Positions 50,499 to 61,026 of a stretch of DNA of 64,000 bases are shown here, piece after piece. The translations under genes were made by a program, and so were the position numbers. The stretch comes from Methylophilaceae bacterium (GTDB taxonomy: Bacteria; Pseudomonadota; Gammaproteobacteria; Burkholderiales; Methylophilaceae), in assembly GCA_016778465.1 (NCBI GenBank), contig JADHPM010000003.1:1-64000 (forward strand), read 5' to 3'. How positions within the stretch are numbered: the first letter of the stretch is position 1; every line of letters begins with the position of its first letter. The notes under the pieces are model-generated. The model was not told the DNA's origin and did no database searches. It saw only the letters and a list, made by a program, of their open reading frames with translations.

Positions 50499-51059
50499 AT
50501 GAAAACTGCTCAAGAACTTCGTGTCGGGAATGTATTTATGGTCGGCCAGGACCCCATGGTAGTCTTAAAAACTGAATATAATAAGTCAGGAAGAAATTCA
50601 GCTGTTGTAAAAATGAAAATGAAGAACCTTTTGACCGAGGCGACGACTGAGTCGGTTTTTAATGCCTCCGACAAGTTTGAACAAGTTATTTTAGAAAAAA
50701 AAGAGGTTACGTATTCATATTTTGCTGACCCAATGTACGTATTTATGGACGATGAATACAACCAGTTTGAGGTTGATGCAGAAAACATGGAGGACGCATT
50801 AAATTTTCTTGAAGATGGGATGCAATGCGAGGTAGTTTTTTACGATGGTAAACCGATATCTGTTGAATTACCAAATTTTGTGGTTAGGGAAATTTCCTAC
50901 ACTGAACCGGCAGTCAAAGGTGATACAACCTCAGGCAAGGTAATGAAGCCAGCAAAAATCAATACAGGTTTTGAGCTCATGGTGCCGTTATTCTGCGATA
51001 CTGGTGATAAAATTGAAATAGATACAAGAACTTTGGAATACAAAAATCGCGTCAAATAG
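50499..51059 (+). CDS. efp: elongation factor P (arginine-32 type)
   Basis: Relieves ribosome stalling at polyproline. The 186-residue, three-domain protein has arginine at position 32 ([10 protein letters not shown]), the residue modified by EarP, rather than the lysine used with EpmA/Epm[21 protein letters not shown] and the C-terminal [12 protein letters not shown] are typical. It has its own promoter, and its stop is 2 bp from that of convergent tldD. Confidence 0.98.
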   Translation: MKTAQELRVGNVFMVGQDPMVVLKTEYNKSGRNSAVVKMKMKNLLTEATTESVFNASDKFEQVILEKKEVTYSYFADPMYVFMDDEYNQFEVDAENMEDALNFLEDGMQCEVVFYDGKPISVELPNFVVREISYTEPAVKGDTTSGKVMKPAKINTGFELMVPLFCDTGDKIEIDTRTLEYKNRVK

Positions 51060-51061
51060 CT

Positions 51062-52495
51062 CTAACCAGTCCCTCCTACAATAATATTATCAATCTTTAA
51101 TGTTGGTTGTCCAACGCCAACAGGTACGCTTTGTCCTTCCTTGCCACAGGTGCCAACACCAGTATCAAGTTTGAGGTCATTACCGATCATGCTCACTTGA
51201 TTAAGGATGTCAGGACCGTTGCCGACAATTGATGCACCCTTAACGGGATGAGTTAATTTGCCATCCTTAATTAGCCAGGCCTGAGAAGCAGAAAATACAA
51301 ATTTTCCGTTTGTAATATCGACTTGTCCGCCACCAAAGTTATTTGCATAAAGACCGTTTTTAACCGTACCAATGATTTCATCAGGGTGGTGTTTACCATT
51401 TAGCATATAAGTATTTGTCATACGTGGCATTGGTAAATGAGCATAAGATTCACGTCGTCCATTTCCGGTGAGCTTCATATTCATTAGGTGAGAGTTGTGC
51501 TTATCTTGCATATATCCTACAAGAATACCATCTTCGATAAGTGTCGTAGAGCTTGTGGGAGTGCCCTCATCATCAATATTTAATGAACCCCTCCTATTTT
51601 TAATTGTTCCGTCGTCAACGACAGTAATTCCTTTTGCTGCAACTTGCATCCCTATTTTATTACTGAAGGCGGAAGTGCCTTTTCGATTAAAATCTCCCTC
51701 AAGACCATGACCAATTGCCTCATGGAGAAGTATTCCTGGCCACCCAGGCCCCAACACCACTGTCATGGCACCTGCAGGAGCCGGCTTTGCGTCTAAATTA
51801 ATAAGCGCTTGATCTACTGCTTCTTGAGCATAAGACTGGATAATTTCATCAGTGAAATAATCAAGTGAGTAACGCCCACCACCACCTGCAGAACCTTGTT
51901 CACGCCTTTGATTTTGTTCCACGATAACGCTTAATGAGAGTCTCACGAGGGGTCTGATATCTTCAATTAACTCACCAAAGAAGTTCTTAATAAGAATCAC
52001 ATCATATTCTGCTGCCAGTGAAGCAGATACCTTGATAATTCTTGGATCAATCTTTTTGGTGAAGGATTCGATCTTTTTTAAAATAGCAATCTTTTCCTCA
52101 GCACTCAAACCATCAATGGGGTTACTAGTTGCGTAAAGTATTTTTTTTGAAGAAACACCTCGGAGAGGAAAGCTTAGAGATTTCCCCTGACTTTGCATGG
52201 AGCTTATTAGCTTTACCCCATCTTCAAGTGCCTTTAAAGATATTTCATCGGAGTAGGTAAAGGCAGTTTTTTCACCAACGATTGAGCGAAGACCGACTCC
52301 TTGCTCTATCGAGAAGCTGCCATTATTAACCCTGCCATCCTCAATTGACCAAAATTCATTTTTTGAGTATTGAAAATACAGATCGGCATAATCAATTTTT
52401 TTTGATGGTAAACGGGAAAGCACTCGATCAATAGAAATTTCATCAAGATTTCCAGGGGCAAGAATAAGCTCTTTAGTAAATGAGGACGTATTCAA
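51062..52495 (-). CDS. tldD: metalloprotease TldD
   Basis: One half of the TldD/TldE (PmbA) zinc protease that trims small peptides. The 477-residue protein has the HExxxH-type metal motif HEAIGHGLEGD near residue 258 and the C-terminal Gly-Gly-rich region with GTCGKEGQSVPVGVGQPTL. TldE is not in this window. It overlaps yhdP by 4 bp (ATGA); the yhdP-tldD pair is also adjacent in E. coli. Confidence 0.95.
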   Translation of the reverse strand: MNTSSFTKELILAPGNLDEISIDRVLSRLPSKKIDYADLYFQYSKNEFWSIEDGRVNNGSFSIEQGVGLRSIVGEKTAFTYSDEISLKALEDGVKLISSMQSQGKSLSFPLRGVSSKKILYATSNPIDGLSAEEKIAILKKIESFTKKIDPRIIKVSASLAAEYDVILIKNFFGELIEDIRPLVRLSLSVIVEQNQRREQGSAGGGGRYSLDYFTDEIIQSYAQEAVDQALINLDAKPAPAGAMTVVLGPGWPGILLHEAIGHGLEGDFNRKGTSAFSNKIGMQVAAKGITVVDDGTIKNRRGSLNIDDEGTPTSSTTLIEDGILVGYMQDKHNSHLMNMKLTGNGRRESYAHLPMPRMTNTYMLNGKHHPDEIIGTVKNGLYANNFGGGQVDITNGKFVFSASQAWLIKDGKLTHPVKGASIVGNGPDILNQVSMIGNDLKLDTGVGTCGKEGQSVPVGVGQPTLKIDNIIVGGTG

Positions 52496-55400
52496 TTTGA
52501 TTGAGGTTTATCCTGAGGATTAAATAAATAATCAATTGCATCCCCTGTTGGTTCTATAAGGTATTCATCAATCACCTCCCCAGTACCCTGTATAATATTT
52601 CCCGTTGGTTCTAGGATTTCGTCTTCAATAAAATTATCTACCTTTGTATCCACGATTTTTTCTTTTGGCTCTTGCCAAGTGCCAGTGACATGATATTCAG
52701 CAGTGGTAATTTTGTTGAATGGATCGTCCAATATTTTTTGTGCCAAAAAAGCAATTGCCGCAGTAAATGGGCCCCCAACTAGAGCGCCTGCAGTCACTGT
52801 ATCGCTTATTTTGGGTTCAATGGTCACGCGCATATCTTGGGTCTCTTTAATAAAATTAACATTTCCATTCAAACGTATATTTGCTGAGGGACCCTCAATT
52901 TCAAAAAGGGGAGAGTTAAGTACACCCTTATTGATGACAGTCTTTTTACTCTCGATGCGATCGAAGGGTAGCCCCTCTTCAAACAAGTCACTAAAGTCTA
53001 AAGTCAGCCGTCTTGGGAGATTTTGTAATGAAATTAAACCTACTAAACGACCAGCCATTCCTGGCTCGACTTTTTTGACTACACCGTTCTTGGCAAGCAA
53101 TGAAAAATTTCCATAAAAATCCTCAACATCAAAATTTGAGGGTCGATCATCCCAAGTAACTAGCCCTTCAATGACAGCCTCGCCTTTATTAATTAAATCA
53201 TCATAACCAAAGCTGCTCAGTGCCGCGCCGATGTCTTTAGTGGACCATTTAAAATTAATACTTGTTTTTAAAGGAAAACCCTCAGACTTCCAATAGCCAT
53301 TTCCCTCGATTGAATATGCGGCATTATTGATCTTGAGTTTTTCAAACACGAAACCATCTATATCTTCAACGCCACTCAACTCAACTCTACCATAATCTGT
53401 TTCATTTATTTTGAAGGAAGCGATGTCCAAATTTATTTTACTAAATAGACGACTTTCATTTAAATCTTCTTCTATCATTATGGGAGCTGTTTTTTCTTTT
53501 ACAGTTTCTTTATCATCATCTTTTTTAAGATGAATTTTTGAAAAATTTGCTTGGTAGAGCCTTGTATCCTCATTCCATGTAAGTTCGCCAGTTGCCTCAT
53601 TGGAGGTAATATCCAACTCGTAACCAGAGGGTATTGGGTAAAAATCAAACGAGGCCTCTGTAAATGTGTTTCCCTCAAAGGTTAACTTCCCAACATTGAT
53701 AATTGCAGAGTCAATAAGGGGGTCAAATTCCTTTTTTATTGCCGCATTGGAATTTTTTGGTGAAATATCATCTTCATCCTCTTCAAAAATAAACTCAAAA
53801 TATTCATTGTTGAGCTCTTCAAAGTTTGCAATAACAACAACTCCTTCATTTTTAGGCATCTCCGGGTTTGCATTAATACCAATAAATCCATGGCGTATGA
53901 CATTATCAGTGCCTCTAATGAGCCTTGAATTAATTAACGTGCCAAGACTTAGATCAATAAAATCTTTTCCCGAATTTGGTGATTTTTTTGAAAATTTGAA
54001 AGGCATAGACGCCTCTGCTTTTTTATCAAATATTTGCAGGGATTTAATTTCTAGGCCTTTAAGGTCTGACTCTAAAGAAAAAAACGATTCTTTTTCGTCA
54101 ATAACCATTTGGGCATTCCAAGGGGTATTCCCGTAAATTCTCTCCGACCATTTTTCACCAAGTTTAGATTCAATTAAGTCAGTATTAATGAAACCTTGGA
54201 CGTTCAATACAGTTTTTTGATTTGCATTTGATAAGGAAATTAAGAGAGGCTCATCGTAGATAGTGGCTTTTAAGTTCGTGATAGAAACTTTTTCTAAATT
54301 GAAAAATAGATCACCATTCATTTTTTGTAACAAAGGTAAATCAAGCTCTGGACTCTCTAGAGAGGAGTTCTGAAAAGAATAGATTCCATCATAGGTAAGA
54401 TTATCAACATCTGATAGAGGAATTTTCAATGAGAGCCGAAGTTTTCCTGCCCCATCTCCGAGCAAACCCTCAGATCTTCCTTGCATTTCATCTTTGACGG
54501 GGCTGCTATTGATAAATTTGATCATCGTATTTAGTGGGCTATCTAGTTCTGCATCGATATTTAACATGGTAACGTCGTCTGTAAAATTTGGTATAACCCC
54601 CTTGAAAGAGATGATTTTGTTGTCGGCAATTTCACCTGTTTCACTTGTAAACTCAATTCTTGAAGCGTTTAATTTAAAGTCAATATTAAATTTTTCGGCG
54701 TTTGGCCAATTCGTTCCGTACTCAATTTCACTGCCTGTTATCTTCGAGGTTATCCTAAAAATACCTTCATTTTCATCTGGATTATTTTTATTATCGATAA
54801 AGGGAAAATCTTTTAATTTGCCACGCATGACTACCTTCGTGTTATTTGCCACTCCTTTTAACAGTGAGGTATCTAACCAGTTCAAGGCCTCTTTCCCCAT
54901 TTGTTTTGGGTAATATTCTTTTAGATCTGAGATATCTGCTCGAGGTATGTCGATGGTCACGTCAATCGAATCATCATCGGAATCTGAGGAGTTATAACGT
55001 CCATTTAATATAGCTTCAAAGTCGGTGTTTGAGGCAGAAATATTTTTTATCATGAACGCATTTTTGTTCCAACTGAGCAAACCTTTTAATTCGTTAAATT
55101 TTAAATCCTCCCGGAAAGTATCATATTTGCTAACGACGAAATTCTTGGAGTTAACCTTAATAAGCCCTTTATAATCTTGAACATCCAGTGCGCCAGAGAA
55201 ATTCTGAATTCCTGGAAAATCTTGATATGCCTTTACGCTTAGATTATTTGCCTGCATTTTTAGATTTAAGCCAGCAAAAAAACTATCACCCTTGTTCCAG
55301 TCTAAGTTAAGGGCTGTGACCGATCCTCGGGGAGAAAGAGCCTCAAGATTTTTTTTTGTCTCTTCAAGCTCGTCAGGAAAATATTGAGCGAGATCTATTA

Positions 55401-56478
55401 GGGATGCCAGGTTCAATGTGTCAAGAGTTAAACCGAAGGCTACTAAATCCTCACCGATTGTTTTTGCCTTTACATTAACATTATTCATACTAAGCCCATT
55501 GTCCAACACCAATGACGCCTTATTTAAGTTGTATTTATAACCTTTATCGATATACACAATGTTTATTAATGACTCTAAGCTATTGATTTTTAGTGAATTA
55601 TTATTTTTGGCGAGAATAACTAAGTTTTCTAGATCAGCGGCCCCATCAAGAAGAGCTAATTGACCATTCTTAACTTCAGCCAAGATATCTATACTTCCAA
55701 AACCTGTTGTTATGGGAACAGGGTAGTCAAGCCATGGCCTGAGTGATGCTAAATCAAAATTAGAAACAGAGATATTGATTTCCGCATCCACAGTTTCTAG
55801 CGCCTCTAAATCTTGCAGATCAAAATGACCATTTAAGTTTATTTTTTCTTGTGTCCCCGGGGAAATATAGCTGGTAATACTGAACTCTCGGCGACTTATA
55901 ATGGAAAATATTTTTGATGAACTGTAATGCAAGTTAAGCGCCTCAAGTGTGAGTTTTTCCTCCCCTCTAGATAAATCAACCCAAGTTAGGTCACCATCAA
56001 TAATAAAAACATCATCTTGATTCAATAGCCAATTTGAAAATTCTCCCTCTCCCTCATCGTAATCAAAGCGGATACCGTTGACTGTTAAGACGCCGTCAGT
56101 TTCTTTGACGATAGTCATATGGGGTTGGTAAATGGATATTTTGTCTAAGGTAGGCTCAAGCTTTAATATCGACCACCATGAAAAATCAACATCAATTTGC
56201 TTTGCCCCCAAGGATTTTTCGTTATTGGCATTAAGGATTTCAAAGTCATTAACAATGGCACTTGGGTTTGTCAGATTCCATTTCGCGTCAATCGAACCTA
56301 TTTCAACATCATACCCAACGACCAACTCTAGTTCTTTTTCAATGAAATTTTCAACACTTTCTGGATTATTTTTTATGTAAACATAAACAGCTGCACTAGC
56401 AAGGAATGCAGAAACAATGATAATTAGAGAAGTGAAGAATAAAGCTCTAATTATTTGCGAGGTGATTTTCTTTAGCAT
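52492..56478 (-). CDS. yhdP: YhdP-like AsmA-family envelope protein
   Basis: A very large (1328-residue) protein with one N-terminal membrane helix (about 9-33) and a long beta-strand-rich periplasmic part: the DUF3971 region, then an AsmA-like C-terminal domain (INIGKLTFEG... onward, NIRLNGNVNFIKETQDM, VTAGALVGGPFTAAIAFLAQKIL). Members are thought to form hydrophobic grooves bridging the envelope and moving phospholipid to the outer membrane. The C-terminal tail after about residue 1290 is low-complexity and acidic. Several antisense reading frames over this gene are shadows. Confidence 0.9.
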   Translation of the reverse strand: MLKKITSQIIRALFFTSLIIIVSAFLASAAVYVYIKNNPESVENFIEKELELVVGYDVEIGSIDAKWNLTNPSAIVNDFEILNANNEKSLGAKQIDVDFSWWSILKLEPTLDKISIYQPHMTIVKETDGVLTVNGIRFDYDEGEGEFSNWLLNQDDVFIIDGDLTWVDLSRGEEKLTLEALNLHYSSSKIFSIISRREFSITSYISPGTQEKINLNGHFDLQDLEALETVDAEINISVSNFDLASLRPWLDYPVPITTGFGSIDILAEVKNGQLALLDGAADLENLVILAKNNNSLKINSLESLINIVYIDKGYKYNLNKASLVLDNGLSMNNVNVKAKTIGEDLVAFGLTLDTLNLASLIDLAQYFPDELEETKKNLEALSPRGSVTALNLDWNKGDSFFAGLNLKMQANNLSVKAYQDFPGIQNFSGALDVQDYKGLIKVNSKNFVVSKYDTFREDLKFNELKGLLSWNKNAFMIKNISASNTDFEAILNGRYNSSDSDDDSIDVTIDIPRADISDLKEYYPKQMGKEALNWLDTSLLKGVANNTKVVMRGKLKDFPFIDNKNNPDENEGIFRITSKITGSEIEYGTNWPNAEKFNIDFKLNASRIEFTSETGEIADNKIISFKGVIPNFTDDVTMLNIDAELDSPLNTMIKFINSSPVKDEMQGRSEGLLGDGAGKLRLSLKIPLSDVDNLTYDGIYSFQNSSLESPELDLPLLQKMNGDLFFNLEKVSITNLKATIYDEPLLISLSNANQKTVLNVQGFINTDLIESKLGEKWSERIYGNTPWNAQMVIDEKESFFSLESDLKGLEIKSLQIFDKKAEASMPFKFSKKSPNSGKDFIDLSLGTLINSRLIRGTDNVIRHGFIGINANPEMPKNEGVVVIANFEELNNEYFEFIFEEDEDDISPKNSNAAIKKEFDPLIDSAIINVGKLTFEGNTFTEASFDFYPIPSGYELDITSNEATGELTWNEDTRLYQANFSKIHLKKDDDKETVKEKTAPIMIEEDLNESRLFSKINLDIASFKINETDYGRVELSGVEDIDGFVFEKLKINNAAYSIEGNGYWKSEGFPLKTSINFKWSTKDIGAALSSFGYDDLINKGEAVIEGLVTWDDRPSNFDVEDFYGNFSLLAKNGVVKKVEPGMAGRLVGLISLQNLPRRLTLDFSDLFEEGLPFDRIESKKTVINKGVLNSPLFEIEGPSANIRLNGNVNFIKETQDMRVTIEPKISDTVTAGALVGGPFTAAIAFLAQKILDDPFNKITTAEYHVTGTWQEPKEKIVDTKVDNFIEDEILEPTGNIIQGTGEVIDEYLIEPTGDAIDYLFNPQDKPQSN

Positions 56479-56538
56479 TTCTGACGAAATATTTTTTAAA
56501 TAATGATTCTAAAGCTTTTTACCTACTTGCACAAAGCC

Positions 56539-58512
56539 TTATAGCTTCTGATTGAGCTGTTCGAGAATTGCAGGGTTCTCAAGTGTTGAAATATCCGAGG
56601 TAATCTCTTCTCCATTTGCGAGTGATCTTAAAAGGCGCCTCATTATTTTTCCGGACCGGGTTTTTGGCAGATTATCGCCAAAACGTATCTCGTCTGGTTT
56701 TGCAATGGGGCCAATTTCCCTTCCAACCCATTCACGTAACTTAGCCACTATTTCTTGCGCTGCAGATTCAATTGGGCGTTTACCTTTCAAGACAACAAAG
56801 GCGACTATTGATTCTCCCTTGACATCGTGAGGTTTGCCAACAACCGCAGCCTCTGCAACTAGATCGTTTGCAACCAATGCAGACTCAATTTCCATTGTGC
56901 CAAGCCTATGTCCTGAGACATTGAGGACATCATCGATTCTTCCCATGATTGTGAAATAACCATTTTTTTTATCTCTAACTGCCCCATCACCAGCCAAATA
57001 AAGTTTGCCGCCGAGCTCCTGCGGAAAATAATTTTTTTTAAATCTCTCTGGGTCACCCCAGATTGTTCTTATCATCGATGGCCATGGTTTTTTAATTACC
57101 AATAACCCTCCTTGGCCCCACTTGAGATTTTTACCAGACTCATCGACGACGTCTATATCAATTCCAGGAAAAGGTAGCGTGCAGGATCCAGGCACTAAGG
57201 GGGTGGCTCCAGGCAAAGGAGTTATAACATGCCCCCCTGTTTCTGTTTGCCAAAATGTGTCCACAATGGGACATTTTCCACCGCCTATAGATTGGTGATA
57301 CCACATCCATGCCTCAGGATTAATAGGTTCACCAACCGTCCCAAGAATGCGCAATGAGGATAAATTAAAGTTTTTTGGATCGGTGTCAGGATTTACCTCA
57401 GAGGCTTTAATTAGGGCGCGAATAGCTGTCGGTGCTGTATAGAAAATGGATATCTTATGTTTGCCTATCACTTTCCAAAACCGACCTGCATCCGGATATG
57501 TTGGTATACCCTCAAAGATCACTTGTGTCACCCCTAAAGCAAGTGGCCCATAAGCAACATATGTGTGCCCTGTAATCCAGCCCACGTCTGCAGTGCACCA
57601 GTAAATATCATTTTCCTGCATATCAAATGTCCAGCGGCTGGTATTGATTGCATGTAATAGATAGCCAGCTGTAGAATGCTGAACCCCTTTAGGCTTTCCT
57701 GTTGAGCCCGAGGTATAAAGGAGAAAGAGGGGATGTTCTGAATCGACATAAACCGGCTCACATGACAAAGGTTGGTCCTTAATGAGATCCCCCCAAAGCA
57801 CATCTATATCACTTAAGCTTATTTCGTCTTCAGAACGTTTTAGAACAACAACCTTCTCAAGGCAGTCGCAGCCGCCCATAGCAATCGCTTCATCTACAGC
57901 ACCTTTGAGAGATATTTTTTTTCCTCCTCGGAACTGAAAATCAGCAGTAATCACAAGCTTCGCTTGCGCATCATAAACTCTTTCCTGAATGCTTTTAGCA
58001 GAGAAGCCACCAAAAACCACTGAGTGAGTAAGTCCAAGCCTTGCGCAGGCTTGCATTGCCACAACAGCCTCGATTGTCATTGGGAGGTAAATAACTACTC
58101 TCTCTCCCAGATCTAGTTTTAGTTTCTTTAGACCATTAGCCAACTGACATACCTGTTCATGAAGCTCTTTAAATGTAATGGCTTGATTGCTGCCATCATC
58201 TGCTTCAAATATTAGTGCTATTTTATCAGGTTGCGTCTCTAGGTGACGATCTAGGCAGTTGTAGGAGGCATTAAGTTTGCCGTCTTCAAACCACTTATAA
58301 AAAGGTGCATTATCTTCATTAAGTATTTTTGTAAATGGCTTCTCCCACACCAACAGTTCATTAGCCAAATCAGCCCAAAATTGCTCATAATTTTCTCTAG
58401 ATTTCTCATGAAGTTCTTCATAATGTTTGAGACTAGGAACATACGCTTTTTTTGAAATTTCCTCGGAGGGATAGAAAATTCGATCCTCATGATGCACTGA
58501 TTCTATTGCCAT
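56539..58512 (-). CDS. acs: acetyl-CoA synthetase
   Basis: Makes acetyl-CoA from acetate, ATP and CoA through acetyl-AMP. In 657 residues: core motif [15 protein letters not shown] near 266, FWQTETGG, the hinge [18 protein letters not shown], and the C-terminal lysine motif [14 protein letters not shown] near residue 620 that is acetylated in the Pat/CobB system. An AAGAGGT ribosome site precedes the ATG. The 5' region contains a perfect 27-bp palindrome and is shared with a divergent two-component system. Confidence 0.96.
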   Translation of the reverse strand: MAIESVHHEDRIFYPSEEISKKAYVPSLKHYEELHEKSRENYEQFWADLANELLVWEKPFTKILNEDNAPFYKWFEDGKLNASYNCLDRHLETQPDKIALIFEADDGSNQAITFKELHEQVCQLANGLKKLKLDLGERVVIYLPMTIEAVVAMQACARLGLTHSVVFGGFSAKSIQERVYDAQAKLVITADFQFRGGKKISLKGAVDEAIAMGGCDCLEKVVVLKRSEDEISLSDIDVLWGDLIKDQPLSCEPVYVDSEHPLFLLYTSGSTGKPKGVQHSTAGYLLHAINTSRWTFDMQENDIYWCTADVGWITGHTYVAYGPLALGVTQVIFEGIPTYPDAGRFWKVIGKHKISIFYTAPTAIRALIKASEVNPDTDPKNFNLSSLRILGTVGEPINPEAWMWYHQSIGGGKCPIVDTFWQTETGGHVITPLPGATPLVPGSCTLPFPGIDIDVVDESGKNLKWGQGGLLVIKKPWPSMIRTIWGDPERFKKNYFPQELGGKLYLAGDGAVRDKKNGYFTIMGRIDDVLNVSGHRLGTMEIESALVANDLVAEAAVVGKPHDVKGESIVAFVVLKGKRPIESAAQEIVAKLREWVGREIGPIAKPDEIRFGDNLPKTRSGKIMRRLLRSLANGEEITSDISTLENPAILEQLNQKL

Positions 58513-58545
58513 TATTTACCTCTTGTATCATTAATTTTATTTTTA

Positions 58546-58572
58546 AACTCTTATATATCATATATAAGAGTT
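58546..58572. promoter_or_regulatory. perfect 27-bp palindrome upstream of acs
   Basis: Two perfect 12-bp arms, AACTCTTATATA and TATATAAGAGTT, flank a 3-base centre TCA. The element ends 33 bp before the acs ATG in the 163-bp divergent region shared with the sensor kinase gene. No T-run follows on the minus strand, which argues against a terminator. An operator or 5'-UTR hairpin is likelier. Confidence 0.6.
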
Positions 58573-58628
58573 ATTATCTATATCTATAAATGATGAATTT
58601 TAATTAAAATGCGCTTGTCGAAAAAAAA

Positions 58629-58656
58629 TTCACATGTTAAAAGTTTAAAGTATAGA
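58629..58656 (+). promoter_or_regulatory. possible promoter of the sensor kinase gene
   Basis: TTCACA (58629-58634), one mismatch from the -35 consensus, and TATAGA (58651-58656) are spaced 16 bp apart and lie 20 bp before the kinase ATG. The -10 match is moderate. Confidence 0.3.
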
Positions 58657-58675
58657 ACTTTACTGTAGCAATGAA

Positions 58676-60400
58676 ATGAGATTACGATTAAGACTAAATT
58701 TGTTGATAACGGCGATAATGCTTTTGTTTATTGTTGTCTTAAGTGTTGTAATTATGTATGCATCAAAGCAATCAATTCAAGAGGGAGTTGAATCAGCTCA
58801 TGATGTAACCCTTCAGTTGCTTGACTCAGTTATCATAAGCTCCTCTCAGAACCCTGAGTGGGGGGATACGCATCTGGTTATGAAGGACTACCTTGAAGAT
58901 CTTGGCCGAGTCAGAAGTAACAAAATTTTTCTTTATGATTTGCAGAGCAATCTTCTCTACAAGTCTCCTGATAGTACTTACAGAAAAAACGAGACGCCAC
59001 CTAGTTGGTTTATTAAGTTTTTGGCGCCAGCGGCGATGGAAGAAATGCGCTTAATTAGATTTGGACGTCTTATTGTTCGCTCTGATCCAATTGCCGCTAT
59101 TAAGGAAGCATGGGCGGTAATGAGTCAACTTTTCTATATCACTGTGATTTTTATTATTTTTCTTAACTTGATAATTTATTTCCTCTTAGGAAGATGGCTG
59201 CAGCCAATGAATCCAATGATGAATGCGCTAGTATCGATGGGAGAAGGAAATTTTAATGTTCGCCTGCCTAGGTTTAAGGTGCCTGATTTTGATTTGATTG
59301 CAAAAAACTTTAATATCATGGGAAACTCCCTTGAAAAATCGATTGAGGAGAACAAAAGACTTGGTCTCATAGCCCAGCAGACCGCTGACGCAGTTATGAT
59401 CCATGATCAAAAACGTAAAATTACCTTTTGGAACAAGTCAGCTGAAAATATTTTTGGTTACAAGTCAATAGAAATCATTGGTAAAAATATTAGTATCTTA
59501 GAGCCTGAAACTAGTAATCAAAAAGCCAACAAGATTTATCAAAAATTAAGCAATATCATTATTAATTATGAGACGCAAAGGAAAACAAAATCTGGCAAAT
59601 TAGTTGATGTATCGATCTCAAGATCCCCCTTAGTAGACCCAAGCTCCAATAAAGTTGTTGGTGATATTGTAAGCATGAGGGATATTACTGAAAAAATTAA
59701 AGCGATTCAGTCTGAAAAAGAACTACAGCAAAATAGAGAGTTGACAGCTATCATTCAAGAGCATGTTGAGGATGAGCGAAAGAGCTTAGCAAGAGAGCTT
59801 CACGATGAGCTGGGACAGTATGTTTCGGCAATTAAAATTTTTACCCAAAATATCGTGAATCGATCTAAGGGGCAAGACAAAGTAATTGAGGAGAGCGCGT
59901 CAACAGTTATGTCTGCCGCCAATCAAATTTACGATGGGATGCATAACATCATAAGGAAGCTAAGGCCTGGTGCACTAGATAACTTGGGTTTGAGCGAGAC
60001 TATCCATGACTTTGTGAACATGTCGCAAGAGCAGTATAAAGGACTCAAGATAGATTTTGATATCTCAGGTGATATCAATAATTTGGGTGAAATGATTAAT
60101 ATAAATATTTACCGAATTATTCAGGAATCCATGAACAATTGCATAAAACATGCGCGTGCGAGTAAAGTTATTTTGAATATTTCTAGATCAGCAAAAAATA
60201 TTAAGATACTCTTTACTGATAATGGTGTAGGCTTTAACAAAGAAACTCTAAAAAATTCTAAACAATTTGGTTTGGTCGGCATTGAAGAGCGAGTAAAATC
60301 ACTTCGAGGTAATTTTAAACTTGATTCAGCGCCTAAAAAAGGTACAACTCTAAAAATTCAGATTCCCTTGGAAGGTCAGGAGATTTATGGCAAGCATTAA
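58676..60400 (+). CDS. MoxY-like sensor histidine kinase (HAMP-PAS-HisKA_3)
   Basis: A 574-residue membrane kinase. Layout: TM1 about 9-29; extracytoplasmic domain about 30-150, resembling the LapD/MoxY N-terminal domain (MRLRLRLNLLIT start, TLQLLDSVI, FLYDLQSNLLYKSPD); TM2 about 152-171; HAMP about 172-225; PAS about 232-340; NarX/DegS-type dimerisation domain with His376 in SLARELHDELGQYVSAIK; and ATPase with TDNGVGFNKETL and FGLVGIEERV. MoxY kinases control methanol oxidation in Paracoccus; position next to acs points equally to C2 metabolism. The 3' end overlaps the response regulator by 14 bp. Confidence 0.83.
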   Translation: MRLRLRLNLLITAIMLLFIVVLSVVIMYASKQSIQEGVESAHDVTLQLLDSVIISSSQNPEWGDTHLVMKDYLEDLGRVRSNKIFLYDLQSNLLYKSPDSTYRKNETPPSWFIKFLAPAAMEEMRLIRFGRLIVRSDPIAAIKEAWAVMSQLFYITVIFIIFLNLIIYFLLGRWLQPMNPMMNALVSMGEGNFNVRLPRFKVPDFDLIAKNFNIMGNSLEKSIEENKRLGLIAQQTADAVMIHDQKRKITFWNKSAENIFGYKSIEIIGKNISILEPETSNQKANKIYQKLSNIIINYETQRKTKSGKLVDVSISRSPLVDPSSNKVVGDIVSMRDITEKIKAIQSEKELQQNRELTAIIQEHVEDERKSLARELHDELGQYVSAIKIFTQNIVNRSKGQDKVIEESASTVMSAANQIYDGMHNIIRKLRPGALDNLGLSETIHDFVNMSQEQYKGLKIDFDISGDINNLGEMININIYRIIQESMNNCIKHARASKVILNISRSAKNIKILFTDNGVGFNKETLKNSKQFGLVGIEERVKSLRGNFKLDSAPKKGTTLKIQIPLEGQEIYGKH

Positions 60401-61025
60401 GGTTCTTTTGGTTGATGATCACTCAGTAGTGCGTATGGGCTTTAAAATGTTGATTGAAGCTGAATCCGACATGGAAGTTATAAGTGAGGCCGAATCTGGG
60501 GAAGAGGGCATTAAGGTATTCAAAGAGTTAAAACCCGATGTAGTTGTCATGGACATTACAATGCCAGGGATTGGTGGATTAGAGTCCATAGAGCGAATTC
60601 TTGCTTTTGATAAAAATTCAAAAATTTTAGTTTTATCAGCGCACGAGGACTCCGTCCACCCCAAACGTGTCTTGAATGCTGGTGCGCTTGGGTATTTGAC
60701 AAAGCGAAGTGCTGCCGAAGAGCTTATCAAAGCAATTAGGTCTATAAATGCCGGGAAAAAATATCTCGAGGCTACAATTGCGCAGCAAATGGCAATCACC
60801 CAATTATCTGGCGAAAATAACCCAGTGGAGGTACTTTCGGATCGTGAATTCGAAGTTTTTATGGCTTTAGCCAAGGGCAAAAGTACAAATGAAATTGCTG
60901 AAACAATGCATCTTAGTCCACGAACGGTAGGCACTCATCTGTATAACATCAAACAAAAACTTAATGCGAATAATTCAGCTGAAATAGCTCTTATTGCAAT
61001 TAGATGCGGATTACTTGAGCCGTAA
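60387..61025 (+). CDS. NarL/FixJ-family response regulator
   Basis: A 212-residue DNA-binding partner of the preceding kinase. Receiver domain about 4-120 with acidic pocket Asp10-Asp11 and phospho-acceptor Asp56 (VVVMDITMPGIGG); LuxR-type HTH about 145-205 (LSDREFEVFMALAKGKSTNEIAETMHLSPRTV begins at 145; read in two parts). The start lies inside the kinase gene, so production is coupled. An antisense frame of 171 codons covers it but has no family features. Likely targets include acs and its own operon. Confidence 0.92.
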   Translation: MASIKVLLVDDHSVVRMGFKMLIEAESDMEVISEAESGEEGIKVFKELKPDVVVMDITMPGIGGLESIERILAFDKNSKILVLSAHEDSVHPKRVLNAGALGYLTKRSAAEELIKAIRSINAGKKYLEATIAQQMAITQLSGENNPVEVLSDREFEVFMALAKGKSTNEIAETMHLSPRTVGTHLYNIKQKLNANNSAEIALIAIRCGLLEP

Positions 61026-61026
61026 T

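Noticed and set aside
53666-54136. Long antisense frames over yhdP (also near 52703, 54494 and 56132)
   Set aside because: They are serine/isoleucine/phenylalanine-rich reading-frame shadows of a 4-kb gene, with no family motifs.
58546-58572. The acs palindrome as an intrinsic terminator
   Set aside because: No T-run follows on the minus strand, no gene ends there in either direction, and the arms are AT-rich.
60419-60934. A 171-codon antisense frame over the response regulator
   Set aside because: No recognisable domain, no ribosome site, and it lies entirely within a well-supported gene; it looks like a frame shadow.
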